Positions 1 through 9,209 are shown, counted from the stretch's first letter. The stretch is DNA of 64,000 bases from Thalassospira profundimaris WP0211 (GCF_000300275.1 NZ_AMRN01000008.1:1-64000), one strand, 5' to 3'. Numbers and translations are program-made. Notes: generated by a model not told the origin, from the sequence alone.

Positions 1-44
1 AACCCGTCGCTTTCGCTGTTTGATTTTGGCTAAATCAACTTCCG

Positions 45-1277
45 TTATTGCACTGGAATACCGCGCGTTTTCTTTTGGCTTGGTCCCAGCAACACCGGCG
101 CATAACCCATCAAAAACGCCAGCCATCCGCCAAGCCACATCAGGGTGGCAATTGCCAGAACCGTGACGTAATGCGCGTCGCTTTGGCCCGCCAAAATCCG
201 AAATACAGTGGAAAACCAGATCAAGCCAAAGGCTGTATTCAGCATCACGCTTGCCCGCACTTCCCGCCCGGTATGACCAAGGGCGGCCCGCCCGGCGATG
301 GCAATGATCATGCAACTCATCGCCCCGCCGGTAAGCGCATGCAGGGCATCACGGCTGCTCATGATATCAGGCCACAGGATCGCAACGCCCAGCAGGACAA
401 GCCCGGCAGGCACCCAGAAATAACCAAGATGCAGCATGATCACGATGGGTTCGCGCCAGCTATGCACGCCGCGCCATCGGATCAAACGGATGGCATGGAT
501 AGTTCCGGCAAACAGCAACACAGAACCGGCAATCACCCCCGCCGGATCAAGGATCACGGCAACGATGCCAAGCGCAATACTGGCCAGACACACCATGTCA
601 AACCGCCCGAACATGGCAGGCATCGGCGCGCTGATCTGTTCGCGCTGCATCCAGTTTCGGGTAAAGGCCGGGATCACCCGCCCGCCAATCAACCCGATCA
701 GCAAGATGATCGTCAGAATCGCGGTTTGATACAACAGAACCGGATCAAGGGCGATGACATCAAGGCAAGCCGCAACAAACAGTCCATCAAACAGCGGGAT
801 CACCGAGATAACGGCCAGAACCCGCATATTGCGGTAATTGCGCGCAGCCACCAGTTCCCGCACACCAAGGGCCAGCAAGAAGATGAAATAAATAAGCGCC
901 CCGGCAATCGTCAAAGCCGGGTCCAGAGTCTCGCCAAACCCAATCGCCAACCGCCCGACCAGCCAGCTTGTGGTTAACGCCATTAACATGGGCCCGGAAA
1001 TCGGTGGGCGGCTTGTCCAGTTGGCAATCGCGGTCAGCAAGAATCCCCCGATGGCCGCCCCGCCAAACCCGAAAATCATTTCATGCGCATGCCACCATGA
1101 CCCTGTTCCCAGAATGGGGGTCGCAATGCCATGCACAAAACCCGCCACCCACCAGACAACAGCCACGATGGCCAGCACCCCGGCCAGCAGGAAAAGCGGG
1201 CGAAAAGCCCCGGTCCAGAACGGATGTGTGGCCCTGTGTGGTTCGGTAATCGAAATCGGCGCGGTTCTGCCAGCCAT
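45..1277 (-). CDS. nnrS: NnrS family heme-copper membrane protein
   Basis: A 410-residue polytopic inner-membrane protein. The N-terminal stretch HPFWTGAFRPLFLLAG is the hallmark of the NnrS family, and about twelve hydrophobic segments follow. NnrS proteins bind heme and copper and protect cells during nitrosative stress or denitrification; the biochemical role is only partly known. ATG start at 1277. The upstream strand carries a TTG-N8-CAA box at 1334-1347, the form bound by NnrR, which fits nitric-oxide control. No denitrification enzyme is nearby. Family assignment is firm; the physiological role is inferred from the family. Confidence 0.9.
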   Translation of the reverse strand: MAGRTAPISITEPHRATHPFWTGAFRPLFLLAGVLAIVAVVWWVAGFVHGIATPILGTGSWWHAHEMIFGFGGAAIGGFLLTAIANWTSRPPISGPMLMALTTSWLVGRLAIGFGETLDPALTIAGALIYFIFLLALGVRELVAARNYRNMRVLAVISVIPLFDGLFVAACLDVIALDPVLLYQTAILTIILLIGLIGGRVIPAFTRNWMQREQISAPMPAMFGRFDMVCLASIALGIVAVILDPAGVIAGSVLLFAGTIHAIRLIRWRGVHSWREPIVIMLHLGYFWVPAGLVLLGVAILWPDIMSSRDALHALTGGAMSCMIIAIAGRAALGHTGREVRASVMLNTAFGLIWFSTVFRILAGQSDAHYVTVLAIATLMWLGGWLAFLMGYAPVLLGPSQKKTRGIPVQ

Positions 1278-1333
1278 GACATACCTCCAGAATGTTGGAA
1301 TGCGTCATAGTAGCGATCAAACCTGATCGCGCC

Positions 1334-1347
1334 TTGATGTTGCGCAA
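1334..1347 (-). promoter_or_regulatory. candidate NnrR/FNR-type box upstream of nnrS
   Basis: The plus strand reads TTGATGTTGCGCAA, which is TTG-N8-CAA, the NnrR consensus and close to the FNR box. Its centre lies about 63 bp upstream of the nnrS start codon, a plausible activator position. Assignment rests on the motif match and the NnrS context. Confidence 0.5.
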
Positions 1348-1520
1348 TTCGTTGGGATGGCGTTTTGGCGGGCTGGTGTTGCCTTTGCGTGAAATCCCGC
1401 ACCTTTTTGAACGATAAGCCTTTTCAACCGCGTTTAACGCGCTAGATTAGGAGCATCAATTTCTTTGCAGTTGCTTGATCAAGGACTGCGCCCCGAAACA
1501 TGACAGGAGTCCTGTTCACC

Positions 1521-2990
1521 ATGAAGATCACGTTTTCCGATCTCGCCATTCCGAAAACCGGTGCCGTTATCGCCTTTGCGACCGAGGGTGCCGATCTGAT
1601 GCCCAGTGCCGTCGCACTTGATGAGGCAACCGGGGGTGCGATCACCAAGGCGATCAAGGCGTCGACCTTCAAGGGCAAAACCGGCCAAAGCCTTCAGGTG
1701 CTGGCTCCCTCCAATGTCGATCTGTCGCGCGTGATCATTTTCGGGATCGGCAAGGAAGCCGAATTTGACGTGATCGCCGCCCAGAAACTTGGTGGCTCCG
1801 TCACCGCCCGTGCGCTCTCGACTGGGGAGAAAGAACTTTCCGTTCTGTTTGATATGGAAAACCTCGCCTGTGATTTCGCAACCGGTGCGATGCTGCGCGA
1901 TTATCGTTTCGATAAATACCGCACCACCGAGACCAAGGAAGACAAACCGGTCCTGAAGGCCTTTGATATCGCCACCCGCGATCACAAGGACGCCAAGAAA
2001 CAGTTTGAAAGTGCCAAAAAGGTCGTCGAAGGCGTGTTTTTCACCCGCGATCTGGTGTCTGAGCCGGCCAACATTCTTTATCCGGAAAGCTTCGCCAAGG
2101 AAGTTTCCGCCCTTGAAAAACTGGGTGTCGAGATTGACGTCCTTGACGAAAAGGAAATGAAAAAGCTCGGCATGGGCGCACTTCTGGGTGTTGCCATGGG
2201 CTCGGCTCGCAAACCGGCCATGGTCGTCATGCGCTGGAACGGCGGCAAGAAAAAGGACGCGCCGATTGCCTTCGTGGGCAAGGGGGTGACCTTTGATACC
2301 GGCGGTATTTCGATCAAGCCGGCTGCCGGCATGGAAGACATGAAATGGGATATGGGCGGTGCCGGTGTGGTTTCCGGCCTGATGAAGGCACTCGCCGGTC
2401 GCAAGGCGAAATGCAACGTGGTTGCGGTGCTTGGCCTTGTTGAAAACATGCCGTCCTCAACCGCACAGCGTCCGGGCGATGTTGTGACCTCGATGTCCGG
2501 GCAGACGATCGAAGTCATCAATACCGATGCCGAAGGCCGTCTGGTTCTCTGTGATGCGCTGACCTATGTGCAGGAAAAATACGATCCGCGTCTGATTGTT
2601 GACCTCGCGACCCTGACGGGCGCTGTCATCATCGCACTTGGACATGAAAATGCCGGTCTGTTTTCCAACAATGATGATCTGGCGACCCAGATCACCACGG
2701 CGGGCCTGTCGGTTGACGAAGGCGTCTGGCGTTTGCCGCTGTCGCCGGCCTATGACAAGCAGCTTAAATCTGACATTGCCGATATGAAAAACGTTGGCGG
2801 TCGTCCGGCCGGTTCGATCACCGCCGCCCAGTTCCTCAAACGCTTTATCACCAAGGATCGCCCGTGGGCGCATCTTGATATCGCCGCCATGGCATGGTCG
2901 ACCGCGGACAAGGAAGTCGTGCCGAAAGGCGGCACCGGCTTTGGGGTGCGTCTGCTTGATCGCTTTGTCGCCGATAACTACGAGTCCTGA
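1521..2990 (+). CDS. pepA: leucyl aminopeptidase (M17 family)
   Basis: Cytosolic metallo-aminopeptidase of 489 residues that removes N-terminal residues from peptides. It carries the metal-binding VGKGVTFDTGG stretch and the M17 signature NTDAEGR followed by LVLCDAL. An in-frame ATG lies at 1500, but the ATG at 1521 (MKITFSDL) is preferred because it matches family N termini and has a GGAG about ten bases upstream. A strong terminator follows, so pepA appears to be its own transcription unit, with holC just downstream as in many Alphaproteobacteria. Confidence 0.95.
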   Translation: MKITFSDLAIPKTGAVIAFATEGADLMPSAVALDEATGGAITKAIKASTFKGKTGQSLQVLAPSNVDLSRVIIFGIGKEAEFDVIAAQKLGGSVTARALSTGEKELSVLFDMENLACDFATGAMLRDYRFDKYRTTETKEDKPVLKAFDIATRDHKDAKKQFESAKKVVEGVFFTRDLVSEPANILYPESFAKEVSALEKLGVEIDVLDEKEMKKLGMGALLGVAMGSARKPAMVVMRWNGGKKKDAPIAFVGKGVTFDTGGISIKPAAGMEDMKWDMGGAGVVSGLMKALAGRKAKCNVVAVLGLVENMPSSTAQRPGDVVTSMSGQTIEVINTDAEGRLVLCDALTYVQEKYDPRLIVDLATLTGAVIIALGHENAGLFSNNDDLATQITTAGLSVDEGVWRLPLSPAYDKQLKSDIADMKNVGGRPAGSITAAQFLKRFITKDRPWAHLDIAAMAWSTADKEVVPKGGTGFGVRLLDRFVADNYES

Positions 2991-3017
2991 TTTCAGGAAC
3001 GCATAACTGAATAAAAG

Positions 3018-3052
3018 ACGGGGCAGGATGATGATCATCTTGCCCCGTTTTT
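3018..3052 (+). terminator. Rho-independent terminator after pepA
   Basis: A 13-bp stem (3018-3030 with 3036-3048, one G-T pair) has a 5-base loop and ends in a T run. Its position argues that the upstream in-frame start of holC at 3028 is not used. Confidence 0.9.
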
Positions 3053-3075
3053 GCTTTCGCGATACTCAATTGGCT

Positions 3076-3531
3076 ATGGCTGATATCTGGTTTTACCATC
3101 TCACCAGCATGCCGCTGGAACGGGCCCTGCCCACGCTGCTCTCCAAAACGCTGGAGCGCGAAAAGCGTGCCGTGGTGATGACCGGTGTCGAAGAGCGGGT
3201 CGAGGCGATCAATACCCTGCTTTGGACCTATGACCCTGCAAGCTGGTTGCCCCATGGTTCCAAATCCGACGGCGATGCCGAAATGCAGCCGGTCTGGCTG
3301 ACGGCCGAGGATGAAAATCCCAACAATGCCCAGTTCCTGTTCCTGACCGACCGCGCCATGAGCGACAAGGTCGGCGATTATGAACGCGTCATCATGCTGT
3401 TTGATGATCGCGATCACGATGCGGTTTCTGAAGCCCGCACGCGCTGGAAAGACTGGAAAGACGCCGGACACAAACTGTCCTACTGGCAACAAACCCCGCA
3501 AGGTGCTTGGGAAAAAAAGGCCGAAAGCTGA
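3076..3531 (+). CDS. holC: DNA polymerase III subunit chi
   Basis: A 151-residue protein that begins MADIWFYHLTSMPLERALP, the usual start of alphaproteobacterial HolC. Chi links the clamp-loader complex to SSB through psi and takes part in replisome loading. An in-frame start exists at 3028, but it lies inside the pepA terminator; the ATG at 3076 fits the family N terminus. Length is normal for the family. A terminator overlaps its stop codon. Confidence 0.93.
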   Translation: MADIWFYHLTSMPLERALPTLLSKTLEREKRAVVMTGVEERVEAINTLLWTYDPASWLPHGSKSDGDAEMQPVWLTAEDENPNNAQFLFLTDRAMSDKVGDYERVIMLFDDRDHDAVSEARTRWKDWKDAGHKLSYWQQTPQGAWEKKAES

Positions 3532-3550
3532 GTGCTTCCGGCCTTTGTTG
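3518..3550 (+). terminator. terminator overlapping the holC stop codon
   Basis: An 11-bp imperfect stem (3518-3528 with 3534-3544) is followed by TTTGTTGTTT. The loop spans the TGA stop codon of holC. Confidence 0.75.
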
Positions 3551-3564
3551 TTTCAAGGTTCTGT

Positions 3565-4230
3565 TCAGATTTCCTTGATCAATAACACCCAGTTCTGACC
3601 ACGATTTTCCCAACCTTCCTTGACCATCGGGCGTTGGGCACAGGCCACAAAGCCTTGGCGTTGATAAAGGCGAATGGCGTCGGGATTGCCATCCGATGCA
3701 ATCAGGCTAACGGTCTTTTTACCGGCATGCCGGGCATTGGCCTCGGCCCGTGCCAGCAATGCCGATCCAATCCCCTGATCGCGGTGGGCCGGAAAGACGG
3801 CAAGGACATTGATGTACCAGCTGCCCGTTGCCAGACTTTCAAGTTCAAGGATCGGTACGAATATCGCCGGGATATCCGCCGGGTCAAACGGCTCTGGCTG
3901 ATCGGGTTGGGCATAATCGACAAGTGCCGCAACGGTTTCACCATGACAGACGGCAAGCGTGGTGTTGCGATATGAAAAACCGCCTTCATCACGTTGTGCG
4001 CGTCTGCGACCGACATCAAAGGCCGTCTCGCTGCCATCTGCCATGTCTTGCCACAAATAGACCGGCAAACCTTCACCGGCGATATTGATCAGCTGGGCCA
4101 TCGCATCGGCATCCGATTTGGTCGCCCTGACAAAGCTCGTCACCGGCCGCGGGTGGCGCGGGTGTTGCGGGTGGTTCGGATGGGCGGCACCCTTATGTGC
4201 CGCCCGTTCCAGTACGGGTTCTGCAATCAT
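3565..4230 (-). CDS. GNAT family N-acetyltransferase
   Basis: A 221-residue protein with a GNAT fold in its C-terminal two thirds. Motif A reads HRDQGIGSALLARAE, the acetyl-CoA pyrophosphate loop, and the region IRLYQRQGF is typical of motif B. The first 30 residues are rich in His and Pro and look disordered. The ATG at 4230 is chosen because an AGGA sits eight bases upstream; the reading frame stays open to 4350, inside the upstream gene. It lies 41 bp behind the homocysteine methyltransferase gene and is probably co-transcribed. Substrate is unknown. Confidence 0.85.
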   Translation of the reverse strand: MIAEPVLERAAHKGAAHPNHPQHPRHPRPVTSFVRATKSDADAMAQLINIAGEGLPVYLWQDMADGSETAFDVGRRRAQRDEGGFSYRNTTLAVCHGETVAALVDYAQPDQPEPFDPADIPAIFVPILELESLATGSWYINVLAVFPAHRDQGIGSALLARAEANARHAGKKTVSLIASDGNPDAIRLYQRQGFVACAQRPMVKEGWENRGQNWVLLIKEI

Positions 4231-4271
4231 TGCTCGTATCCTGTTTCTTTTTGGGTTTTCGTGTTTGGTTC

Positions 4272-5234
4272 TTAGGCGCCTGCTGCCAAAAGGCGCGGCA
4301 GGGCATGTTTGGTCATGGCCGCAACATGGCGATGGTCTGTGCCGCAACAACCGCCAATCACCGCCAGATTGGGCAGCAGATCAACCAGATCGTGATAAAG
4401 CTGTCCCAGTTCTTCCGGATCGCCATCATCAAGATGCGTGCTGGCATCAAGTTCGGCGTGGCTTTGGCGCGATGCATTGGCCCGCACACCACAAATGCGC
4501 GTTTTCCAGTCGCCGCTTTCTTCCAGTCGGTCGCGGAAATGATCCGGGTGGGCACAGTTGATCATGTAATAGGCCGGATAGGCCCCAGTTTCGGCATCAA
4601 CCATGGTAATCGCATCACGGATCGTCTCGCCGCTGGGCAGGTTGCCATCGGTTTCAACCGTGAACGAAATGACGCAAGGAATATCAACATCCCGGCAGGC
4701 AAGGGCGATGCCGATGGCTTCCTCGGGATAGTTGATGGTCACGACCGACACCATATCGACACCCGTCTTGGCAAAGGTCACGATCTGCGGGGCGTGACAG
4801 GCGCGCGCCTGATTGATCGTCATCCGGTCTGATGGCACATATCCGTCACCGCGCGGCCCGATATTGCCGCTGATCAGGCACGGTGTAGCATCCGAATGAT
4901 AACGATCGCGAAGCTCCGCCATCAGGGCGATGGCCTTGCGGTTGATGGCGGCCAGATCATCCTCGTCATAGCCGATCCTGGCCCCCCAGTCGCGATTGGC
5001 GCGCCATGTCGGGCTTTCAAGGATAAATCCGGCTTCGGCCTGTTTGGCCAGTTCAAGATAACGTTCGTAATAGGCGGTGATACGCGCACAGCCCGCATCC
5101 GTTTTCAAAAGGTCAAAGGATGCAAAATGCGGAAGATCAATCCCGTCATGAAAAATCAGGGTGGTTTCAAGACCACCATCGGTGATGAATTTTACCTTTC
5201 CGTGGTGCGGAAGGGGCAGATTGCCTGTGCTCAT
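4272..5234 (-). CDS. homocysteine S-methyltransferase family protein
   Basis: A 320-residue TIM-barrel enzyme of the cobalamin-independent homocysteine methyltransferase family (MmuM/betaine-homocysteine type). It begins with the FITDGGLETTLIFHDG strand. The three zinc-binding cysteines are visible as Cys227 (in INCAHP) and Cys296/Cys297 (in GGCCGT). These enzymes transfer a methyl group from a donor such as S-methylmethionine to homocysteine; the donor cannot be told from sequence. It is first gene of a two-gene unit with the GNAT gene and is divergent from a TetR regulator that may control it. Confidence 0.9.
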   Translation of the reverse strand: MSTGNLPLPHHGKVKFITDGGLETTLIFHDGIDLPHFASFDLLKTDAGCARITAYYERYLELAKQAEAGFILESPTWRANRDWGARIGYDEDDLAAINRKAIALMAELRDRYHSDATPCLISGNIGPRGDGYVPSDRMTINQARACHAPQIVTFAKTGVDMVSVVTINYPEEAIGIALACRDVDIPCVISFTVETDGNLPSGETIRDAITMVDAETGAYPAYYMINCAHPDHFRDRLEESGDWKTRICGVRANASRQSHAELDASTHLDDGDPEELGQLYHDLVDLLPNLAVIGGCCGTDHRHVAAMTKHALPRLLAAGA

Positions 5235-5469
5235 GGGTCCAAATTTCAGTTTTGGGTTTCAAAATTTCTACCGCGGGGGTATGTAATCGTGGATCGGAAA
5301 TCTCGCCCTGATTGAGTTTTGCTTCTAGTAGGCACACGGTCAGGTTTTTCAGATTTTCAAAAACATATTCAAAACAGATACTTATGGGTTTTCCGGTGTT
5401 TTTCGGCGCGGCCATGGCGGTCTATGACGACGAAAAACTGTACCGGCGGTAGGGTAAGCGAGGGTTGAG

Positions 5470-6117
5470 ATGGAAAAACTGACAATCACCGACACGTTCG
5501 GTGGCCCCAAACGCAAGGGCGAACGCACGCGCGAACGCATTCTGGAGATCGCATCGCAGTCGATTTTGGAAAAGGGGTTCGGTGCGACCTCGATCGAGGA
5601 AATCATTTGCGAAGCCGGCCTGACCAAAAGCGGGTTTTTCTATCATTTCTCCGACAAGAACGAACTCGCCCGCGCGCTTTTGCAACGCTATATCGAACAG
5701 GATGACGAAATCCTTGATCAGGTGTTTGATCGCGCCCGCGAACTGGTCGACGATCCGCTGCATCAATTGCTGGCAGCCCTTAAAATGCTGGCCGAGGTGC
5801 TTGAAGATCTCCCCAACGGTCATCCGGGCTGCATCGTTGCGGTCTATTGCTATCAGGAACGGCTGTTTGACAAGGAAGTCCGCGACCTCAACCGGCATGC
5901 CGTTCTGGCCTGGCGCACCCGGTTCCGCGCGATCCTTGATGATATCGCCGACCAATATCAGACGACAGAACCGGTCGACCTCGAACAAGTCGCCGACATG
6001 ATTTCAACCGTGCTCGAAGGCGGCATTGTCATGTCAAAGGCACTCAACGAACCCCGCAAACTCGCCGATCAGGTCATGCTGCTGCGCAGTTTTTTAAAGC
6101 TGCTTTTCACCCAGTGA
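5470..6117 (+). CDS. TetR/AcrR family transcriptional regulator
   Basis: A 215-residue repressor. The N-terminal helix-turn-helix spans about residues 18-65, with GATSIEEIICEAGLTKSGFF followed by YHFSDKNEL, the TetR signature. The C-terminal ligand domain is all-helical. It is transcribed away from the homocysteine methyltransferase gene across a 235-bp gap, so it may control that unit; no clean palindrome was found in the gap. Confidence 0.9.
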   Translation: MEKLTITDTFGGPKRKGERTRERILEIASQSILEKGFGATSIEEIICEAGLTKSGFFYHFSDKNELARALLQRYIEQDDEILDQVFDRARELVDDPLHQLLAALKMLAEVLEDLPNGHPGCIVAVYCYQERLFDKEVRDLNRHAVLAWRTRFRAILDDIADQYQTTEPVDLEQVADMISTVLEGGIVMSKALNEPRKLADQVMLLRSFLKLLFTQ

Positions 6118-6194
6118 TCGAGCGTCCAATAACAAGGCGTGGGGAAAAAGGCCGAAAGCTCAACTCTCTTGTTTGGCTTTCACTCTTTGCGGGC

Positions 6195-6806
6195 TTATGT
6201 CGCCAGGTGGTCCTTGTCCTCAAACAGGATTTCAACCAGCGCCCTGACCAGTTCATCCGGGGTCACCTTGCCCGACGAAATTTCATTAACAGCAGGGAAG
6301 CAGTCGCGCGCAAGCTTTGAAAGCCCGGTCTGGATTTCCGATGCGCGGTTGTTCCAGTCATGATCGATCTTCGACAGGGCAAGTAAACCGGCCTTTGCAA
6401 TGGCATTGGCATCGCCTGACGAAATTGCCGTTTGGACGAAATCCAGTTTGCGCGCTTCGGAGACAGCAACTTCAAGTGTTGCCAGATGGTCCGCCACCTC
6501 TTTTGCCTCTGTTTGGATATCGCTCACGGGATACTCCTTTTCGATTTGACGAAGGACCGGGACAGCCGCAGAAGTGCCGTAGCCAGAAAGATAGTCAATC
6601 ATGGCCGACAGCTTCCAGTCCGGCATGGTTTTCCAGGTGCCGGTCTTGAGGTCTTCTGTCATCGGTGCCGCAATGCTGTTGCCATATGCTGCAAAAATAG
6701 CGGCCATACTTCCTGCGTTGGGGCGACCGGAAACTCGACCAGTTGCCGTCGTCTCACGATCCGAAATCTCGCGGAGTGCGGATTGATAGTCCTGTTGTGC
6801 GCTCAT
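6195..6806 (-). CDS. uncharacterised helical protein, last gene of the PAD operon
   Basis: A 203-residue protein that I do not recognise. It has no signal peptide or membrane segment and looks mostly alpha-helical, with Ala-rich amphipathic stretches in the C-terminal half. The ATG at 6806 follows an AGGAG by seven bases; an in-frame TTG at 6824 is less likely. It lies 45 bp behind the protein-arginine deiminase gene on the same strand, so the two are probably co-transcribed. It could be a partner, immunity-like protein or substrate of the deiminase, but nothing in the sequence proves this. Confidence 0.75.
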   Translation of the reverse strand: MSAQQDYQSALREISDRETTATGRVSGRPNAGSMAAIFAAYGNSIAAPMTEDLKTGTWKTMPDWKLSAMIDYLSGYGTSAAVPVLRQIEKEYPVSDIQTEAKEVADHLATLEVAVSEARKLDFVQTAISSGDANAIAKAGLLALSKIDHDWNNRASEIQTGLSKLARDCFPAVNEISSGKVTPDELVRALVEILFEDKDHLAT

Positions 6807-6851
6807 TTTGCGTGCTCCTGACAATGGGATATTGATACAGCTTGACTGCGA

Positions 6852-9170
6852 TCAGATGGCCCACCATTTTTCATCGGTTTGCGACGGTTGCCGGATTTCG
6901 TTCGTACCACAATGAATTTCCCCGTCGCACGCATGGTAGTCATCCCAGTCATCAATGAAATTGCAGTTCAGCGCACCGTTGAATTTGGCAATTTCGTCTT
7001 TCAGGTACTTTTCAAAAAGATCAAAGCTTGTGCCTTCATCGCCGGTATCGATCCAGGGGCCATACGGCTTGGGAATATAAAGCTGAGTGTTGCCGACAAA
7101 CATGTTGGGCATATCGGCGGTCAAAGCGCCGCATTTAAATCCCTCACCGCGGCCAGGGAAGATGTTGAATCCGTTCCGTCGGCTTTTGGTGTTGTCGACC
7201 TTGTCGGTGCTCGGAAGTAAATATGCGTGACCACCACTAACATGATCACTTGGATAGAATATCACTGGCACTCGAACGATATCGTCGTCTTCCAAGTCAA
7301 ACTCGTTTTTCAGGATATCGATATTGTCACCGATTGCCTTTTCCACCCCGCCAACGTTCCAGTCTTTAAGGCGGTCATAGGTATATGCATAACCGTTCGG
7401 TGCCAGGAGCGGCGCTTTCCCATTCCCGAGTAAATCGTTGATGGAACAGCTAACCACGGTTTTGTGCAGCTTGAGGGCCGTATAATTAAAGTGATCGGTG
7501 TCCCATTTCGGACGTTGCAAAACTTTTGCTCCGCCAAAAATGACGTTCTCAGCTCTTTTGTCCGTCATCAGGTCATAAGCCTTCTTGGGGCTTGCGACCA
7601 AAAGTTTCCATTTTTTATTCTCACCACCACCCGGGTATGGCAGGAAGGTCATCATTTCATCAACATGGCCAACGGCAAGCCAGTCGGTATCAAGTTCAAT
7701 CGGGGACTGAAGGGTTTGTGCCGCGATAAAAGATCTGGTGCTTTCATCAATTTTATGACGGCTTTTCTTTAAAGTGTTGTTTGCGCCAAGTCGGTCTTTT
7801 GCACTATGGCCGTAATATATGCGCCCGAGTGGATAGGTTTTCCCACCGCTTTTCTTGATCGGGGGCGTTACTTCAAAGTTTCCACCCGAATTAGCGGAAT
7901 TTACTGCATCCCCACTTCCTGCTGCAGGGTAGTAAACCGCAAAGTCTTTACTCAGAAGGTCACGAAACACCCAGTTCTGCAGATATCGTTCCCGGTGCAT
8001 CTTTATGAATGTTGTTTGAGTCTTAACGTCGCCTGCGGTTCCCGGCCAGCTGCTATAGCCCGAGAAAATTGTGTCACGCATCCATTGATCTGTTGCAGGG
8101 CTAACGTCATCTGATGGTTCCTCCAAAGCCCATTTGTTCGTATCAAGATATGGAATTGGCACCTGCTTCTGATCAGATTCCATTATCTGATAACTCTTGT
8201 CTGATGGGAGTTTCGGTTCATTGGCAACCGCAGTTTTCAGTTCCTCAATAAAGTCGACATTGTCATCATCGCTCACCACAAGAAGTTTCGTCACCTGATG
8301 CAAGTGATGATTGGCGATCCACCTTGCCGCGACGACATGTTCGGTGAAGGTATAGCTTGGGGTGTCTGGTCCCGCATATTCGGGTTGAATGACGCTGAGT
8401 GTTATTTTGACGGTGCCAGACTCAAAATCCTCGCCGGCAAAGCGGATCATCTCAAGCGGCAACACTAGGTTCGGATTGATGTTGGCTGCATCCAGCGTCG
8501 CTGTTTTCCCTTTCTGGGGGCTGACAAGTTCCGTGGCGTCTGTCCCAGCTTTCGAGAAAATGCGAACATGTTGTTCGGCCGGGTTTTCAGCACCTGTTGC
8601 CTCCACTGAAAGCTTGATCAACCAGTTTGCATCGACATCCGCAGCCTCACCGGCGGAATGCCTGATGATCTTCATGCGCGAAAGCCCGGTTAACAGGTCT
8701 TCGTCGGAATTGATCTTGTCATCCTGGCAATCGCTATAGGCAATTGCGGTATTGTTGCCATCACGGTTGCAGTTCACAGGAATGATCGCGCCAACGCCAT
8801 CAACGCCAAAGGTGATGGCCGCGGGCGAGAGATCGTTTATGGTTCCTGGTGTGTCATCATCGTTTTCGATTTTGCCATCACGGTCGCGATCAGTATGAAG
8901 GGAAAACCAGACTGATTTAAGCGCGATTGTTGTTTCGCCAGCATCTGACACGGTAACGTTTTGTGCTTGCGTCCTGAGGTATCCGGGACCCGTGACTGTG
9001 ATTGTATAATTATCACCTGGCTCAAGCTGAAATTCTTGGGAAAGCGATGTGTCATCGTCTCCGAACGATGGTGTCTTCTGAGCGTTTGTTGTTCCCGCAA
9101 CGTCGATACTCACAGCCTTCAGAAGCTTGTTTGATGCGGGTCGGGTGACTTTTACTGTGAATGTGACCAT
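6852..9170 (-). CDS. protein-arginine deiminase (PAD), three-domain, animal/cyanobacterial type
   Basis: A 772-residue protein that aligns by eye with human PAD4 over its length. Residues 1-86 form an Ig-like beta domain. Residues 87-283 match PAD_M, with the acidic loop DRDRDGKIE at 94-102 and VNCNRDG and SDCQDD further on. Residues 290-772 match PAD_C. The catalytic set is intact: Asp366 (WMRD), His502 and Asp504 (GHVDE) and Cys754 (GEIHCGTN), equivalent to PAD4 Asp350, His471, Asp473 and Cys645. PADs convert protein arginine to citrulline. No signal peptide, so cytoplasmic unless specially exported. Residues aligned with calcium ligands Gln349, Glu351, Glu353 and Asp369 are Arg365, Thr367, Phe369 and Lys390; Glu411 is kept as Glu433. 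Middle gene of a three-gene operon. Confidence 0.9.
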   Translation of the reverse strand: MVTFTVKVTRPASNKLLKAVSIDVAGTTNAQKTPSFGDDDTSLSQEFQLEPGDNYTITVTGPGYLRTQAQNVTVSDAGETTIALKSVWFSLHTDRDRDGKIENDDDTPGTINDLSPAAITFGVDGVGAIIPVNCNRDGNNTAIAYSDCQDDKINSDEDLLTGLSRMKIIRHSAGEAADVDANWLIKLSVEATGAENPAEQHVRIFSKAGTDATELVSPQKGKTATLDAANINPNLVLPLEMIRFAGEDFESGTVKITLSVIQPEYAGPDTPSYTFTEHVVAARWIANHHLHQVTKLLVVSDDDNVDFIEELKTAVANEPKLPSDKSYQIMESDQKQVPIPYLDTNKWALEEPSDDVSPATDQWMRDTIFSGYSSWPGTAGDVKTQTTFIKMHRERYLQNWVFRDLLSKDFAVYYPAAGSGDAVNSANSGGNFEVTPPIKKSGGKTYPLGRIYYGHSAKDRLGANNTLKKSRHKIDESTRSFIAAQTLQSPIELDTDWLAVGHVDEMMTFLPYPGGGENKKWKLLVASPKKAYDLMTDKRAENVIFGGAKVLQRPKWDTDHFNYTALKLHKTVVSCSINDLLGNGKAPLLAPNGYAYTYDRLKDWNVGGVEKAIGDNIDILKNEFDLEDDDIVRVPVIFYPSDHVSGGHAYLLPSTDKVDNTKSRRNGFNIFPGRGEGFKCGALTADMPNMFVGNTQLYIPKPYGPWIDTGDEGTSFDLFEKYLKDEIAKFNGALNCNFIDDWDDYHACDGEIHCGTNEIRQPSQTDEKWWAI

Positions 9171-9209
9171 TGCATTTTCCTGTTGTGGGGAAGACGGTTA
9201 GGCTGCGTC

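Noticed and set aside
5235-5469. TetR operator in the gap upstream of the first tetR gene
   Set aside because: TACCGGCGGTA near 5440 is not a true palindrome; no better site was found.
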